NCBI GenBank assembly: GCA_028583405.1
Contig: CM053261.1
Span: 14,624,783-14,688,782, forward strand
Length of the DNA: 64,000 nucleotides
Direction of reading: 5' to 3'
Source of the DNA: Pogonophryne albipinna
Lineage: Eukaryota > Chordata > Actinopteri > Perciformes > Artedidraconidae
Made by a program: the position numbers and the translations under genes. Below the pieces are notes generated by a model that was not told where the DNA came from, made no database searches, and worked only from the letters and a program-made list of their open reading frames with translations. This document shows, piece by piece, positions 22,881 to 35,820 of the stretch; the stretch's first letter is position 1, and every line of letters begins with the position of its first letter.

Positions 22881-25800
22881 CTGTCCCCTTTTTTTGTCGG
22901 TCTGGACCGGTCTGGACAGCCTGTGTCATGTCAACCAATTCATGACCCCCGCTCCAGGTCAGGGCAAAGGTCAGCTTTAGCCGAAGGGCAGACCACATGG
23001 TGCCAGACTTACAAACGGTCTGCTATCTCTACCCAAGGTCTCATGTTTCCCATGGTCTATCAAAAGTCTTTGGAACAGGAGCCCCTCAACGTGAAGACAT
23101 TTTCACGAGCTGTATTTGGAAGATCTTTACTGCACTTTTGGATTCCACTGAAACATTTTGTATCTGAACACTCTTAAAACGACATATGTCTAACTTGGTT
23201 CACAGCAGTACACACGAAACAAAATGCAACTTGAATTACTTTCAGTCAAAAAGAGGATCATTTGTTGTGCTGTTGTTTGTCCTGAACTTAATGAGAGGAG
23301 CCATCTGTGCTTTGTTGTGAAATTGTTCTCACCATCTGTAATTTCTGGCAAGAGTATTCCTCGCTCTGCAGATGGACAAATCTTTTTGTTTTCCTTCATA
23401 CTTGGGGTGCCTTCTAATCAGATGTCGTGTTAACTTGGATAGCTTCCTAGTATTATCTCTAGTATGTTTTAAAAACACCAAACTCAGTTTATCTGTCACT
23501 TAATGTAGCTGGTAATGAACTCAATCCTTGAGAGTATGAAATTGGGAGTCAGCTGTTTTTGTTGTGTAGCCTAAAAGTTCACTGCATATAGTGGTTAAGA
23601 AAAGTTAAAGTTAAGTGAAAAAAAACAAAGATACATTGCACACAAACTTTTATATTTTCAATTCCTGGATGATGATCTTATGTTTTGTCCTTGACTCTTC
23701 AGTGACCAAAAACAACATCCAAGTGCAGAGAGTGGATGACTATAATAACTGGGATAGAGCACTGCTGTAATCAGATACATTTTGTCGTTGTGGGCAGCAG
23801 AGGTTTACTGCACAATCATTGTGATATTCTTAGCTTTTTCTTTGACCTCTCATGCATATAAAAGCCTTAGGAGGTTCAGACGCTTATAACTTTGTCATAA
23901 CTATAATTACATTACTCACTTTCCCTAATCAGGTGCTCCCGATGTTAGTGTAGAGATGGCAGTAAAACAATTATGGGCTTTTTTGCTCTGCATGGTTGGT
24001 AATCATGTAAGTAACAAAACAGACCGGAGCCTCTGATTACCTGCAGGTTGAAAACCTTGAAAAGGACATTTGTCTCAAAATAGCCAAAGTGCTACCGTGT
24101 AATCTGTGTTTGTCACATCAATAGGCAAAGTATTACTCATTTGTTGTATAATCTATTTTTGTTGTGCACAACTTGTTAAATTTACAGTCACATGTTTAAA
24201 CACAGTTTTACTTAACTTTGTCTGTTACATTAATGAGAAGTGTATTGTTCGATTGAGCGAAATCAAGTAGAAAGTAAAAGATGCAAGACGAAAGTACACA
24301 ATAGGTAAGTGTAATATGTTTACTTTGACAGGGTATAACTTTTAACCATTTTATGCTAAGCTAAGATGAACTTCTGGAAAGGTTAGTGAACGGACCTTTA
24401 GTTAGGATTGTAGGCTGCTTGTTGATTTAGTGAAGCTGGTCACATCTAAAACTGCCGAATGTCTACATACTAGACACAGTTAAGTGACATTTTCATCTTC
24501 TAGTCTGACCCTTTGTGAGATAGACAAAACAAACATTTACAAACTGTTGTTTCATTATATATTTAGCCTAAGGTCTATTGTATCAGTCACCTTAGAAAAC
24601 ACAAATATTGTGTGTTTGGTTTCGGGTCAGAATTAGAAGCTCTCATGATTCTAAATAACACACTTTAAATGCTGCAGGAAGCCTTTGACGAAAACCTGCA
24701 ATTACCACGGGCAACGTAACAGACAACAGCCAGGATTCATACCTGCTTTGTACTTGTCTGTGGTCAGTCAACAACTACTGTTTTCTTGAACCATGAAGGT
24801 AAAGGATGAACTTTGGTGATGAAATCACAGGTAACAATGAGATACATGCATTTTAAATGTCTACAGAGATTGGTCAGTAATTGTATTGTTCTGTTTACTG
24901 TCAATGGATGTAATTGCATGTCTGTACTGATTGTTTTTATCTACAGTATGTACATTATATTTGTTCAACACTGCCCTTACTGTAGGCCTACTCCTCTGTG
25001 GTTTGTGTGTTTTCATGTTTTTGTGCATGAATAAGAGCATGCACATTCACAGTAAGTGGAATACAGGTTGTATTTCTATTGTAGAAATATATATATATAT
25101 ATATGCCTAACTCTTGAGTTTGCAGGAAAGATGTTACAGCTCTCAAGCCTAAGTAGGTTGTTGAGAAAAAAATAGCATGCTTGTTGTCAGCCCCACTCAC
25201 CTGTTGGTTCTCTGGAAGGAATATTAAGCAAGAAGTAGGCCGAGAGGAGGTCAGGCCAACCTTGAGCTGAGACAAATGATATAAGACAGATATGGTGTGT
25301 TTTGTATTATATCGAGGACACTTTGGTTGCTAGTTTTCACCAGAAATGTTTGAGGCTGAAAAATGTTACAGGATCATCATGTGACTAAAACACACAGTAT
25401 GACCGCCGGACATAAATGAGCTTTCTTCATCCATTTCCTGTGCTGTCCAACATCTGCACCATCGCCAAAATGGCCTGCAATCATCTCAGGTATATGTGAG
25501 AAATTAAGTTTATGGTTCTATGTATTATCACAGACAGGCATGTGAACACATGTCTATTCTTTTGAGTGTAGACAACTAGTTTTATCGATTTGATTCAACT
25601 GTTTCAACTCCTCTATCTACATTTGCATATCCAATTGAAAGAATGAAATGTAATGCTTTTACTACAACCACCTGTCTTCTGATTTGAGGTTTGCACATAT
25701 AATATTTTCTTTTTAGAAGGACATCATGACATTTTGTGTTTGCTGTCTGTGTACATATCATACTTACAACTATTGTAAAACTCTGTGAATTCCTTTAATT

Positions 25801-26265
25801 ACTTTTGATGAGCATTTGTTTCACAATAAACTGGACATTTGAAAGAATGCATTATTCTAATACCCACAGATTTGAATTCCTTTCGCTAAGTGGCATTGAA
25901 CACCTCTCAAAGAGGTAAGTGTTACCCTACCTCAAGTACCTACAACTTGTTTGTTACCTGTGTTGCCAAATGATCAATACAGTGATGTAGTCAACAATGG
26001 ATTATGCTTTCCTGAATAATCTGGACTCTCCTATAGCTGCAACATTAGGATACTATTGCCATCGGCACTTAGGTTATGCGGATGTTTACTTTACAGTCCC
26101 AGCTAAATCTCCACAATACTAAATTCAAGAAGCAGAGGGGGTAAGAGCAGAGAACGAGCAGGTCCTGCTGTACAGAGTTACTTGCCAAAGGAAGTGAAGT
26201 GAATATGTATTGGTATGTTGGCGCGCTCTGCTGGACAGAAACGATGAACACACCCAGAGACCCAG

Positions 26266-26292
26266 TACAAATGTCTAAATAAGACATTTGTA
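26266..26292. repeat. 11-bp perfect hairpin
   Basis: TACAAATGTCT and AGACATTTGTA are separated by a 5-nt AAATA loop. Confidence 0.9.
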
Positions 26293-26843
26293 TTTCTTCA
26301 TTGTATGTGACAGCAACAAAAATCTCACCATCACCAGCAGCTTACATTTTTTTGTTTGTTCGATTTTGGCAGAAGCACCCATCTGCAGATTAGTCATCAG
26401 TTTTGTACATGTGGACAAACTGCAAATGTCCCCATTCTTCTGCAACTGCTCAAGCTTTGAAAGTGTTCAAATGTTTGACTCTTACTCAGACACTCCAAGA
26501 CACACACATTGTTTTTCAAGTTATTCCTGTGCAGATGTTGCTTTATGTTTAGAGTTGTGTTCTTGCTTGAAGAAAATGTCCTCTCCTGTAATCCAGACTG
26601 CAGCAGGCTTATTTTCAGGATTTCACTTTATTTTTGCTGCATTAATTTGACCCCCCACCATCACAAGCCTTCCAGGGCCTGCTGCAGAAGAGCATGATGC
26701 AGTCCTCATCCAAGATTAAGAGTTGTTGTGTTAAGTATGAATATGATTACCCAAAAAAACACATTTTGATCTTTTTAGAAAATGTTACTATTCATTGGTT
26801 TCAGAGTCAAATTAACCTTCCCGTTTTGATATCTGTAATGACT

Positions 26844-26925
26844 CATACAGTAGAAAGTGAAAACAATTCCTCACAAAGCACACTAATGAGCTTAGTGAGG
26901 AATTGTTTTAACTTTCTACTGTATG
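26844..26925. repeat. 31-bp near-perfect inverted repeat (hairpin)
   Basis: Arms 26844-26874 and 26895-26925 are reverse complements with one mismatch, around a 20-nt loop. The 82-nt size is like a microRNA precursor. No known miRNA seed was recognised. Confidence 0.93.
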
Positions 26926-27371
26926 TCATGAATGTAAAATAAATTACAATCATTGTGATTTAATATAGTTGTAAAATAGAAAGACACTTATGAATAAAGT
27001 GTATCATGGATTAAAATAAATAAGATTACACACTTGTATTTTTGGATACGGTTAATAGATGTAATTGTCATTTAGTTGCTAAAAGTACTTGTATAATTTA
27101 CATTACAACATTTTTTTTTTTAGAATCCATAATTCTTAATTCACTAACTAATTACTAGTGACATTGTGTAATTGATTAATTCATAGACTTGATACATTAT
27201 TGATTAGTAACATAATTAATGTAGCAATGAATTCGTTTAATAAAAGAGAATGAATATTGAGATGTTAGCAGAGGTTTTTCAATGGGTGTTCCAAAGGCAA
27301 AGAAATTCACCATATACAGTTCACATTATCCTCACATCTGAATACATGCTGTTTCTGCTCATGGAATGTGC

Positions 27372-27428
27372 TATTATTATTATTAAATTATTATTATTAT
27401 TATTATTATTATTATCATTATTATTATT
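27372..27428. repeat. ATT microsatellite
   Basis: Tandem ATT units with two interruptions (AAATT and CATT). Confidence 0.95.
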
Positions 27429-28157
27429 CGTGTGCATGGTTATATTATTGCAGTCTAATAATTTAACCTACAGTAAGAGACTATACCTGCGTGATTTATT
27501 TATATGAAATACCAAATACAATTTATTCATTAGCAAAATATGTTTCGAAAAAACCATTAGAGAGATTCTCGCTTTCGAAACAAGAATTAAACTATTTCAA
27601 AAGAAAAAAAAAGATTGCTGATTCTCAGAGTGGGGTTTCGAAATGAAAATGTGTTGGCCAACCAAAACCTTTCCCTTGAATGGTAACATTAGAACATACT
27701 GTATGCAGACTACTGCAGTTACCTGTACTAACATGAGTACACTTGTTTTAACTGTTTTCATTCGTTTTGACTGGAAGGAGTTTTATTTTAATTGATCTGA
27801 ACAGATACATTACATCTCGAACAAACTGTTCATGGAGGGTTGCTATTTTCCTTTACATTTATAATTATAAATAAGGTGACCAAGAAGCTATGCTATTTTA
27901 ACACAGACACTGTACATCAGCATCATACGACCTGATCAGAATCTATTATCAGATGAAATAGTCCCACGTCTCGATCGTTATAGTTTGTGTTAGTAAGAGT
28001 CCGCAAACAAAATGTTCTCAATTCACATGAGAATATTTCCCGCTGCGTAATTTGCAGTCTCTTTATTCCCTGTGTAACTTTATAGTTGGCCCACATTTTA
28101 TTTCTGTCTTCTTCTCAGACTTTTTTCCTTTTTCTTTTTTTTTCTTTCATGTAGGCT

Positions 28158-28509
28158 AATATACTGGCCGGCGCTGCAATTTCGGAATCTGCCCTTGTAT
28201 ATGGCGGACGAAATTTCCACAGGAGGAACCGCAACATAAAGCCACTGCACGAGGTAGAAACGGAGAGCCTTGCAAATACAGAAGTAGAACTCGACAAATT
28301 CATGATTCATCTCGCCATTACTCTAAAATGTAACGTAGCGTTCGAGGAAGGAAAAAACGCTGTGGTAAAAATTTGCTACATTTGGAATTTCTCATAACTA
28401 ATTCACAATTTTTTTTGAGGAAACAGTTGTACAGGCTGTCACCTCTGCTCGGGGAGGGACGATTTCTGCAGCGGGGAGCCTGTTCGCATGAGCTGCATCG
28501 TTTTTGGAG
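28158..28509 (+). promoter_or_regulatory. Candidate CpG-enriched promoter and non-coding first exon of znf618
   Basis: About twenty CpG dinucleotides fall in 350 bp, far denser than neighbouring DNA. An ATGGCGG motif (YY1-like, common near vertebrate start sites) lies at about 28201. The segment ends at a good donor, GGAG|GTATGT, after 28509. An ATG at 28489 would enter the 35475 exon out of frame, so any exon here would be 5' UTR. The link to znf618 rests only on position and orientation. Confidence 0.35.
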
Positions 28510-31500
28510 GTATGTCAGACCGCTGTGTTATCTTTTTTCTCATTTAGAAATCCTACAATTTAGAAATTTCAGTTGCGGATGTTAAGTTTCAGCCCCTTCT
28601 ACTTAGCAAACGCTACCTGACAGTGTTTCGTACTGTAGCCAGCCACTGAGCCAGGTGCAGGCTTTGAAGCAATCCGAAATAGTCCTAATCTGTTGATGTC
28701 TTTTGAGAGAATATTCGTAATGAAGTTTGCTTGTAACGGCTGAATGTCTCTGCAGCTAGTTTGTCCACATTTACACCACATAGGTAAAAACACAGTGTAT
28801 ATTCCGATACTGCAAAGGGACGATAGTGGCAATATGAAGGACGACGAGGGGAGGAACAATCTGAAACACAAAAACCTCCTGCAGCCATGTTTTGTGAATT
28901 TTCCTGCAAATTTTGAGCAGAGCTTCGGAGTTTCTCCTCTGAAACTCACACAACACTAGTGTTACTTTTGGCTGTATTTCAGGGTTTGTTTTGAATTGTA
29001 GACCGACAAGAAATATACACTTCAACTGTCGTCATGTCAAAATATATTTCGAATTTTATTTTTAGGAAGATAGAGGATTTTAATTCTGGGGGTAATTGGC
29101 GCCACCTGTAGGCAGTCATTTTGAGAAATTACAAAATTATAATGAGACTAGTTTTGAGAATTTGTAATTCATTTGAATGTTATTTTCTGATACGCATGTC
29201 ATAATGCTGCTTACAATTAATTGATACAATATGTAAATTATTGAAATAAGTTTAAATGAAATCACCTTGTGCTTTTCATACTAATTGATACAAATTAACC
29301 CTTTTTAAAATTCTGTATTTAAAGCAGTCTACAAGTTAATGGTATTCCTGCTTTGTTTTATTCATGATGATTATCCTGGACTTATTTTGCCAAATGTGTT
29401 AGACACTCCACGTCATTCTGTGACAAATATGAACTAAAACATATTTTAAATCCACCATGAATCTTTTAAATCTAACACATTAACTACAATTTTCCAGTTC
29501 CTCCTTTCTTCTCTCTCTTCTTTTGTGTTAAGGTGGGTAAAGTGATATCATTTACTACTTTGTAAACATGGAACAATTTAGACTTTATATCTGGATGGAA
29601 AATGTGTAATTGGAAAATATATTATCCAAAGTGAACTGAATAGCACTGGAAGAAGAAGGAGCATGTCAGCATAATTTGAGGGCAGGAAAAACAATCACAA
29701 GCAGTGGCTCTACTGTTTATATTAATCCTGCAGACGCCAAACAGTTTCCCATCTTGCATGGCTTGCTTTTATTTTAATGTAAGGGAAACTGCGGAGGCCA
29801 TTTTGCTGTGGGTAATTTTAATGCTGACCTTCATATCTGTATAAATTGAAAAGAGCTAGTGGAAATTGTATGGTTGGTATGCAAAATCTGGGTGTACATT
29901 CTGACCTTTGCTTGGAGTCTAATCAAAATGCAGGAGTTTCAGTTAAAGTACAGAAGTGAAAGGAGGAAACCAGTGTCAGGGGTTCAATATGGTTGGATCA
30001 GTGATGGGAATGTTTATATGCAGAATACCTGAATGACTGAGTAATAAGTTATAGAGCTCTCACAAATAATGCTGCAATGAAAAACACCCTAAACCCTCAT
30101 ATAGTTAATAGAAAATGCATTCTGGGAGTATTCTCATTTTAAGCAAGGTAAGAGGAACTCACACTCGCCTGTCTGTACTTAAAAGAACAAAAGCTTTGAT
30201 TCATGGAGGATACTCAGAGTGAATAGTTTGGATGGAGAGGTGAAACCTGTCCCTCCAGGCACTGATAAACATGACATGGTGAGGGATCGTATCACAGCCT
30301 GCTGTGGGTCCACTGTGTCAAACATAGTTGCTCTTTTAATTGTCATTAACTTAGTACAGAGGCTTTAATTCTTCCATTTTTAAAGGGTAAGCGGTTTTAC
30401 ACAAACAATTTCTGTCTTTGATGTCATGCCAGTCCTTTCTTTTCTTAATGTACTATTACAGATTCACGATTTGTGCTTGGATGTGTCTGAACAAATATGC
30501 ATCCTTCTTAAACATAGTGAACATATTGCGTCGGCTCTTTTCTTAGTGGCATGTTGAAAATGTCTGAAAATGGCTTCACTTAAATTAGTCTCTAGGGAAT
30601 GGCTTTTCAGGGTTTGGGGCTGCAGCATTAAAAAAGAATCTGTGCATTCTGCACATATTATTTCCTGCCTCTTCCTTTGTAAAAATGAACCTTATTGGTT
30701 TCATGAATAATGCATAAGGACGTCAATTGCTGCAGCGATGAAAATTAGGCTTGTTTACGTGCAGTGGTTATGTATAGAGAGGCTTCTTTTTTCTTTGACC
30801 ATTTTCTGAAGGTAGAGCAGAGTCTGAGTAGCTTTTCTGAAAATACAAATTTTCAGCGAAGCAAATCTAATTTCTTTGAGTGAAAAGGGGAGGGGTGAAA
30901 CTCCCGCGGGTTTAATGAATCCATAAATCACAATAGTGCCAGGTTTGCTGCGCCTGCGTCAGTGTGCAGTGCAATTTTGATTTTCATCAAAAATGTAATC
31001 TGCCAGCCTACAAGGGTTTAGCAGCAGACCGGATGCCGCCCTGAATTTCTAATTTTAGGGGCTTGATCTTTCAGGATTTATTTTTGTATAATTCAAGTCT
31101 GCTTTTCAATATCTCTTGTTATTAAATTTTAATTCGTGGCATTAACATATAGATTGAAAAGGTTTTTATGGGGCTTTTGAGTGTATGCTGATGGAATTTT
31201 ACTAGACGACACAGTTTCTTTTTCCAGAGCATCACGGGTGTGTGTGTCTGGGCGGTCGGGCGGGCATTTCCCTGCATTATTGCTTTTTGAAATCATTGGT
31301 CATACACCATCTTGGAAGACATTTATTACAGAGGACAGAGAAATGTGCATTTGATTAAAGAAACAGGGAAAGCAAAGCATTTAGTGTGAACCAGGTTTCG
31401 GTCCACCCCTGCTCCTAGTCACTGACTTTGCTCTGGATAATACAAACATGCAGTGAAAGTAGTGATTCAAGTGACCCCCACCATCCCCCATTTTAGCTGA

Positions 31501-34500
31501 TTCCTATTTTTAATCCCTCCCAGAGTGGAAACATTTTCATGAGCCTTAAACAAATTTGTGTTATATATTTGGAATGGATTTTTTTTTGGCATTGCAAGGT
31601 ACAATTCAAAGTCAGAAAGTCTCTCCAAGTTAGAGCGCAACATTTCTTTTTGCTTTAAACAAGCGCAGTGATTGATTTACTTCATTATTGTGCAGAGGCA
31701 AACACAGCACTGCCCAAATATAGGCCAATTATTTTAAGTACCTCGCAAAGCGCTCAATTCTGAACAGAGGTATGTCCTAGAGATGTTTTCCTTGTATGCC
31801 TAACCTCCTTATTCTTGATACATTAAGTACACTGCTGTAATATATTGTTGTTAATATGCATGCATTGTCATTTTGTTATACACAGCTGTTCCAAACTACA
31901 AAGGAAAACTAATTTAATAGATTGACATAAATCACAATGCCACCTACCTCTTCTTACTTTAGTGCCTATTACAATGTTAGTATCAGTGATATGCAAAAAG
32001 CCTTGATGATTTTATTTAGTATATTTCCTTGCCTTTTATTTTATTGGTTTATGTTGTTTCTTATTCGTCGGGAACATCAAGCAAATGTGCATCTGGTTTA
32101 GATTTTCATGGTGCATGGTGCAGGTTACAGCATATCATAAGCCCCAGACTATGAAAGAACAGAAGGCCAGATGGCTAATTTTGCATTTTGACTTTAATTA
32201 GAGGAAAACGGGTCCTTTCATATATCCAGGGCAGGCATTCAAAAAGTTGCCCAGGGAATATCAAAGTGGATGACGAAGCAATTGGTCTAATTCAGATATG
32301 CATGTTTCTTTGTCTTTAATATTATTTGATTACAGACGACAAAAGTCAGTTAAATGAGCCATTATTTCATTTTAATGGCCACCCAGTGACTCCTATCAGC
32401 TAATGCTTATTGAGCACTTTGAGATCTTTTGTTAGTATGTTATGATACAATTGTGCAAACAATGATTTTTTTGTATACATTTTCTAAACAAATGAAATGT
32501 TAAAAAATCGTTGCTGAATGTAATTAACATTGTTGGAAGAAATACTCTTAGTACTTCAAACTGTTATTTAAATGAAACTATGTGAAAAGTTTAGAGGCAT
32601 AATGTCCTTTTAAACATGGCAATGGACCCAACGCCTTTTTTCGTAATAAGTACATTGTAAGGGTCGGAATCACTGGTTTAATCTTTAACACTTTGTTGTA
32701 TTTCATCAGCTCATTTTTTATGTAAAATAGTTTTAAGTAAACTCAATATTTTTAACATCTTGTCTGAAAGGTACTGGAGTAAAAGCATAATTGACATTAG
32801 ATACACAACAAAAGTCAATTATAAAAAGCAACCTTAAAGGACAGATTTTGAGTAAATCTACTTGCTTACTTTCCTCTTAGTGAGACAAAATCAACCAACA
32901 TCAAAGTTGAGAGTAACTATATTTGTGCTGTCTTAATTTGTTTTGGCTGTGTGTCAAGAGGACAAGTGGCATTGACCCATTGCTCTTTGTATGCGTTGGG
33001 GAGGGGGGGTGAGGGGGTGTTGCTGAAAAACCCAAAACGGCTGAGACTGTATTTTTATGTCTTATATAAAATTCATCATTGTAGCATCCCATAATCCCCT
33101 CTGTTTCAGCCCTGTTTCAAAAGTGCTGATTCTGTGTCTTTTACTTCAGATGAAAATAAGGAACCACTCCCCACTCCCCTCTGAGAGATATTTGGTTAAA
33201 AAGAACACAATGGTGCTCTAGGAGGAGATTCAGGTGGGGAGGGGGCTTACCTTGGTTGGTGATTGGCTAATGGTTACACAAGCCAAAAAAAATCGTTAAG
33301 ACATCATAAAGTGGCCAAAATCTGATCAGCTCATTTTCAGACAGGTTTTTTTAGAAATGGATCAGGAGGTGAGTGAATCTTTTTTCCTGAAACTTTCAGA
33401 ATCTCTTTACACAGAGGGGACACATGTTTATGTATTAAAGATATGAAAAAGTGGATTTTGCATAATAGGTGACCTTTAAACAAAATGTGTTTTTTCGGGT
33501 TAGACTGTAAGTCTAGTTAAAATGGAAAACAAATGACACAATATTTACATTTTCCAGTATACCCTCAGTAAACATGACTGCTGCTCAGGGCTGAACCTTA
33601 ACTACTTCCGTACTGGAGTATATTATATAAGTATATTTTGGCAAACATATTCACACCCATAATCTTACATCATTTCTTTCTCCATGAGTCAAATGTTAAA
33701 ATGTAATCCCTTTCACTCACAGGTGATATTTATTCTATGGGATGTCATTTTTGTTTTCACATTCATAAATAGGTACGTCATGCCTGCATGTTTGTTTTGC
33801 AGACCGTCTACCTCTGATACTGCGCACTGCAACAAGCATTTTAAGGGGCATTTTCTAGAGATCCATCTAGAGAGGAGAACTTTTGTCCTGTGTGTTCTGT
33901 AATAAAATGCTTTGATATTCATATGACTTTGCACTTCTGTTCACCACTTTAATAAACATTTATCTTACCATAACATTTAAAAATACATAAAAAACGGTTG
34001 TTCCCTTCGCAGCATATTCATTTCAACCATTACAAGAGTTCACTTCTACCATAACACTTCAGTCCAAAAGCTGGAAAATAGAAAGCTGACCATTCAGTTA
34101 ATGATGTTGCTGGGATGTAAAAGTTGGCACTGCTGAGAGACGATTAAATGGGCCACTAACTTTCATTAATTAATTATTATAATTAATGGTGATAACACAA
34201 GTGCCACCATTTCAAAGATTTTCTCTCCTATCTTTCTATTAGATACAAGTAATGATACATCCATAAATACTGTCAAAACTGTTCTGGTAGACAGAATGAA
34301 CTCTTCAAAATGGTGGTGTACATCTGCTGCTCCAATATGGAGACTCAGAGATTTAAACATTAAAATAAATAACCAACCTTATGAATAAATAATTATTTGA
34401 GATTGGCTGTTGCTCTGTCAGCAACAACCAACATTGTAAACTTCTTGAAAGTAAGATAAAAGTATAACATGGAAAAGTTTCCTTTTCAATTTTACATACA

Positions 34501-35474
34501 AAAAGAGTCACACAGGTTTTTAGTTATTCCGAGAAGCTGTATGCCTTATATTGGAAATGCCTTTTCAGCTTTAAAATGGGAAATACACCAAAAGATAAAT
34601 ACATAAAAAATATCCTGCATTGAACATGACGATATTAAAAAGTATTCGTCTCTTATAAAATTGAATCGGAAAAACGCCAAAAGGTCTAATTGAAATTTTG
34701 AAAAACCGTGAATTACAATTTTACCCAACATGTATCATCTGTCATGATATTTATTTATGACTCATGTTGACTTTCAATCTAAAATGTAATGTTTGAGCTT
34801 GTCCCATGTAAAGCTTTTAGAACGTATTAGGAAATCAATCAAACACAAGCTTGCACAACCTTCAGGCCGATTATTGCATATAATGTAACGACTGAGCTCC
34901 ATTGCTGATGTTTTTTGATCCTGTGTCCTATCAAAAGAAAGTTGTATTGGGCTATGACAGACTAGTTTTTGGCTGTATTGTTGTGCTATTATTAGAATAC
35001 CAATCCCCCCTCTTTCCATAATATCCGTCATCCTGGCATAACTCTGCTTTGCATGGTTGCATTTTGAGAACATTCTCTCGACAAAGCCTTTTACAGCCTT
35101 GTGCTGAAACGGCTAGTTGTGTAATTTGGATAGTTTTGAAATTAGAGCATTGGGGCGCCACTGAGTATCAGGGTTTTAAACCTGCGCATCTGTTGTCTGT
35201 ATTTAGAAAAAGAGAGGTGGTTGTCTCACTTTTTATTACACTTTCAATAGTTTTCAAAAGTCAGATGCAGGTAACAAGACAACCTTTTTTTCTTGATAAT
35301 GGATTTGTTGCCATTTTGGATGCAAAACAACACATATTTTCCAATGAGGAGTGCTGGTATTGTGCACATATGCCATTTGTTACACTAGAAGTAATGCTGG
35401 AATCTTGAAATGGATGTTTTTGTTGGACAGTAAAGTCAAGTATTTGTCCCTCTCTGTTTTTTCCCTTGGTACAG
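28510..35474 (+). other. Probable intron 1 or upstream intergenic DNA
   Basis: There is no credible exon. It holds a 5'-truncated TTAA-type MITE at 33073-33475. It also holds AT-rich, low-repeat stretches around 30560-30800, 30850-31200 and 32080-32430 that read like conserved non-coding DNA (see findings). The remaining sequence shows nothing I can name. Confidence 0.4.
33073..33475. mobile_element. TTAA-type MITE (copy 3), 5'-truncated
   Basis: Starting at the internal CATTGTAGCATCCCATAATC it follows copy 1 to the right end ATAATAGGTGACCT, then TTAA at 33476-33479. The left terminal repeat is missing. The internal segment deleted in copy 2 is kept. Confidence 0.82.
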
Positions 35475-35820
35475 AAGCACGGGCTCAGAGGAGGCGGAGT
35501 CATGAGTGCACCAGAGGCACCCACTCCTGTGATGGAGCAGGCTGACGGTGGCATTGCAGCCCCAGATGTTCCCTCACCAGCCTTAGTCCCTAAGCCCAAG
35601 AGTCCAACTCCACCACCTGTCACCGTCACAGTGAAGAAAGAGCCCGGGACCTCAGAGACCAGTAACGGGAAAGTGGGTGAAGTCAACCCTGCGGAGATCT
35701 GTGTTGTCATTGGAGGAAATGATGGGGGAGCAATCGGAGTTGGATTCCGTAGAGCTCAGACCGAGGGTATGTTTGCCCTAGGTACTCCTCCTCCAACGAA
35801 GAGCACAGACTCATGCATAG
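35475..35820 (+). CDS. znf618: znf618 exon 1 of the coding part (start codon at 35502)
   Basis: The acceptor ends at 35474 (tggtacag). The frame is open from the acceptor through the ATG at 35502, which has a purine (g) at -3. It encodes a Pro/Ala-rich segment, a VKKEPG motif (SUMO-type) and the AEICVVIGG block known from ZNF618. Two donors fit: GAGG|GTATGT after 35766 and ATAG|GTGTGT after 35820. Both are phase 1, so the second adds 18 residues. The exon enters in phase 0, so an upstream coding exon in this frame is possible. Confidence 0.85.

Larger units (their letters stand above)
22479..28157. other. Intergenic DNA upstream of the candidate promoter
   Basis: No gene recognised. It contains a TG repeat (22839-22880), two foldback hairpins (26266-26292 and 26844-26925) and an ATT/TTA microsatellite (27372-27428). 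Open frames are short and conflict with each other. Confidence 0.45.

Noticed and set aside
28489..28509. ATG at the end of the candidate first exon as the znf618 start
   Set aside because: It enters the 35475 exon in the wrong frame. The ATG at 35502 is in the conserved frame.
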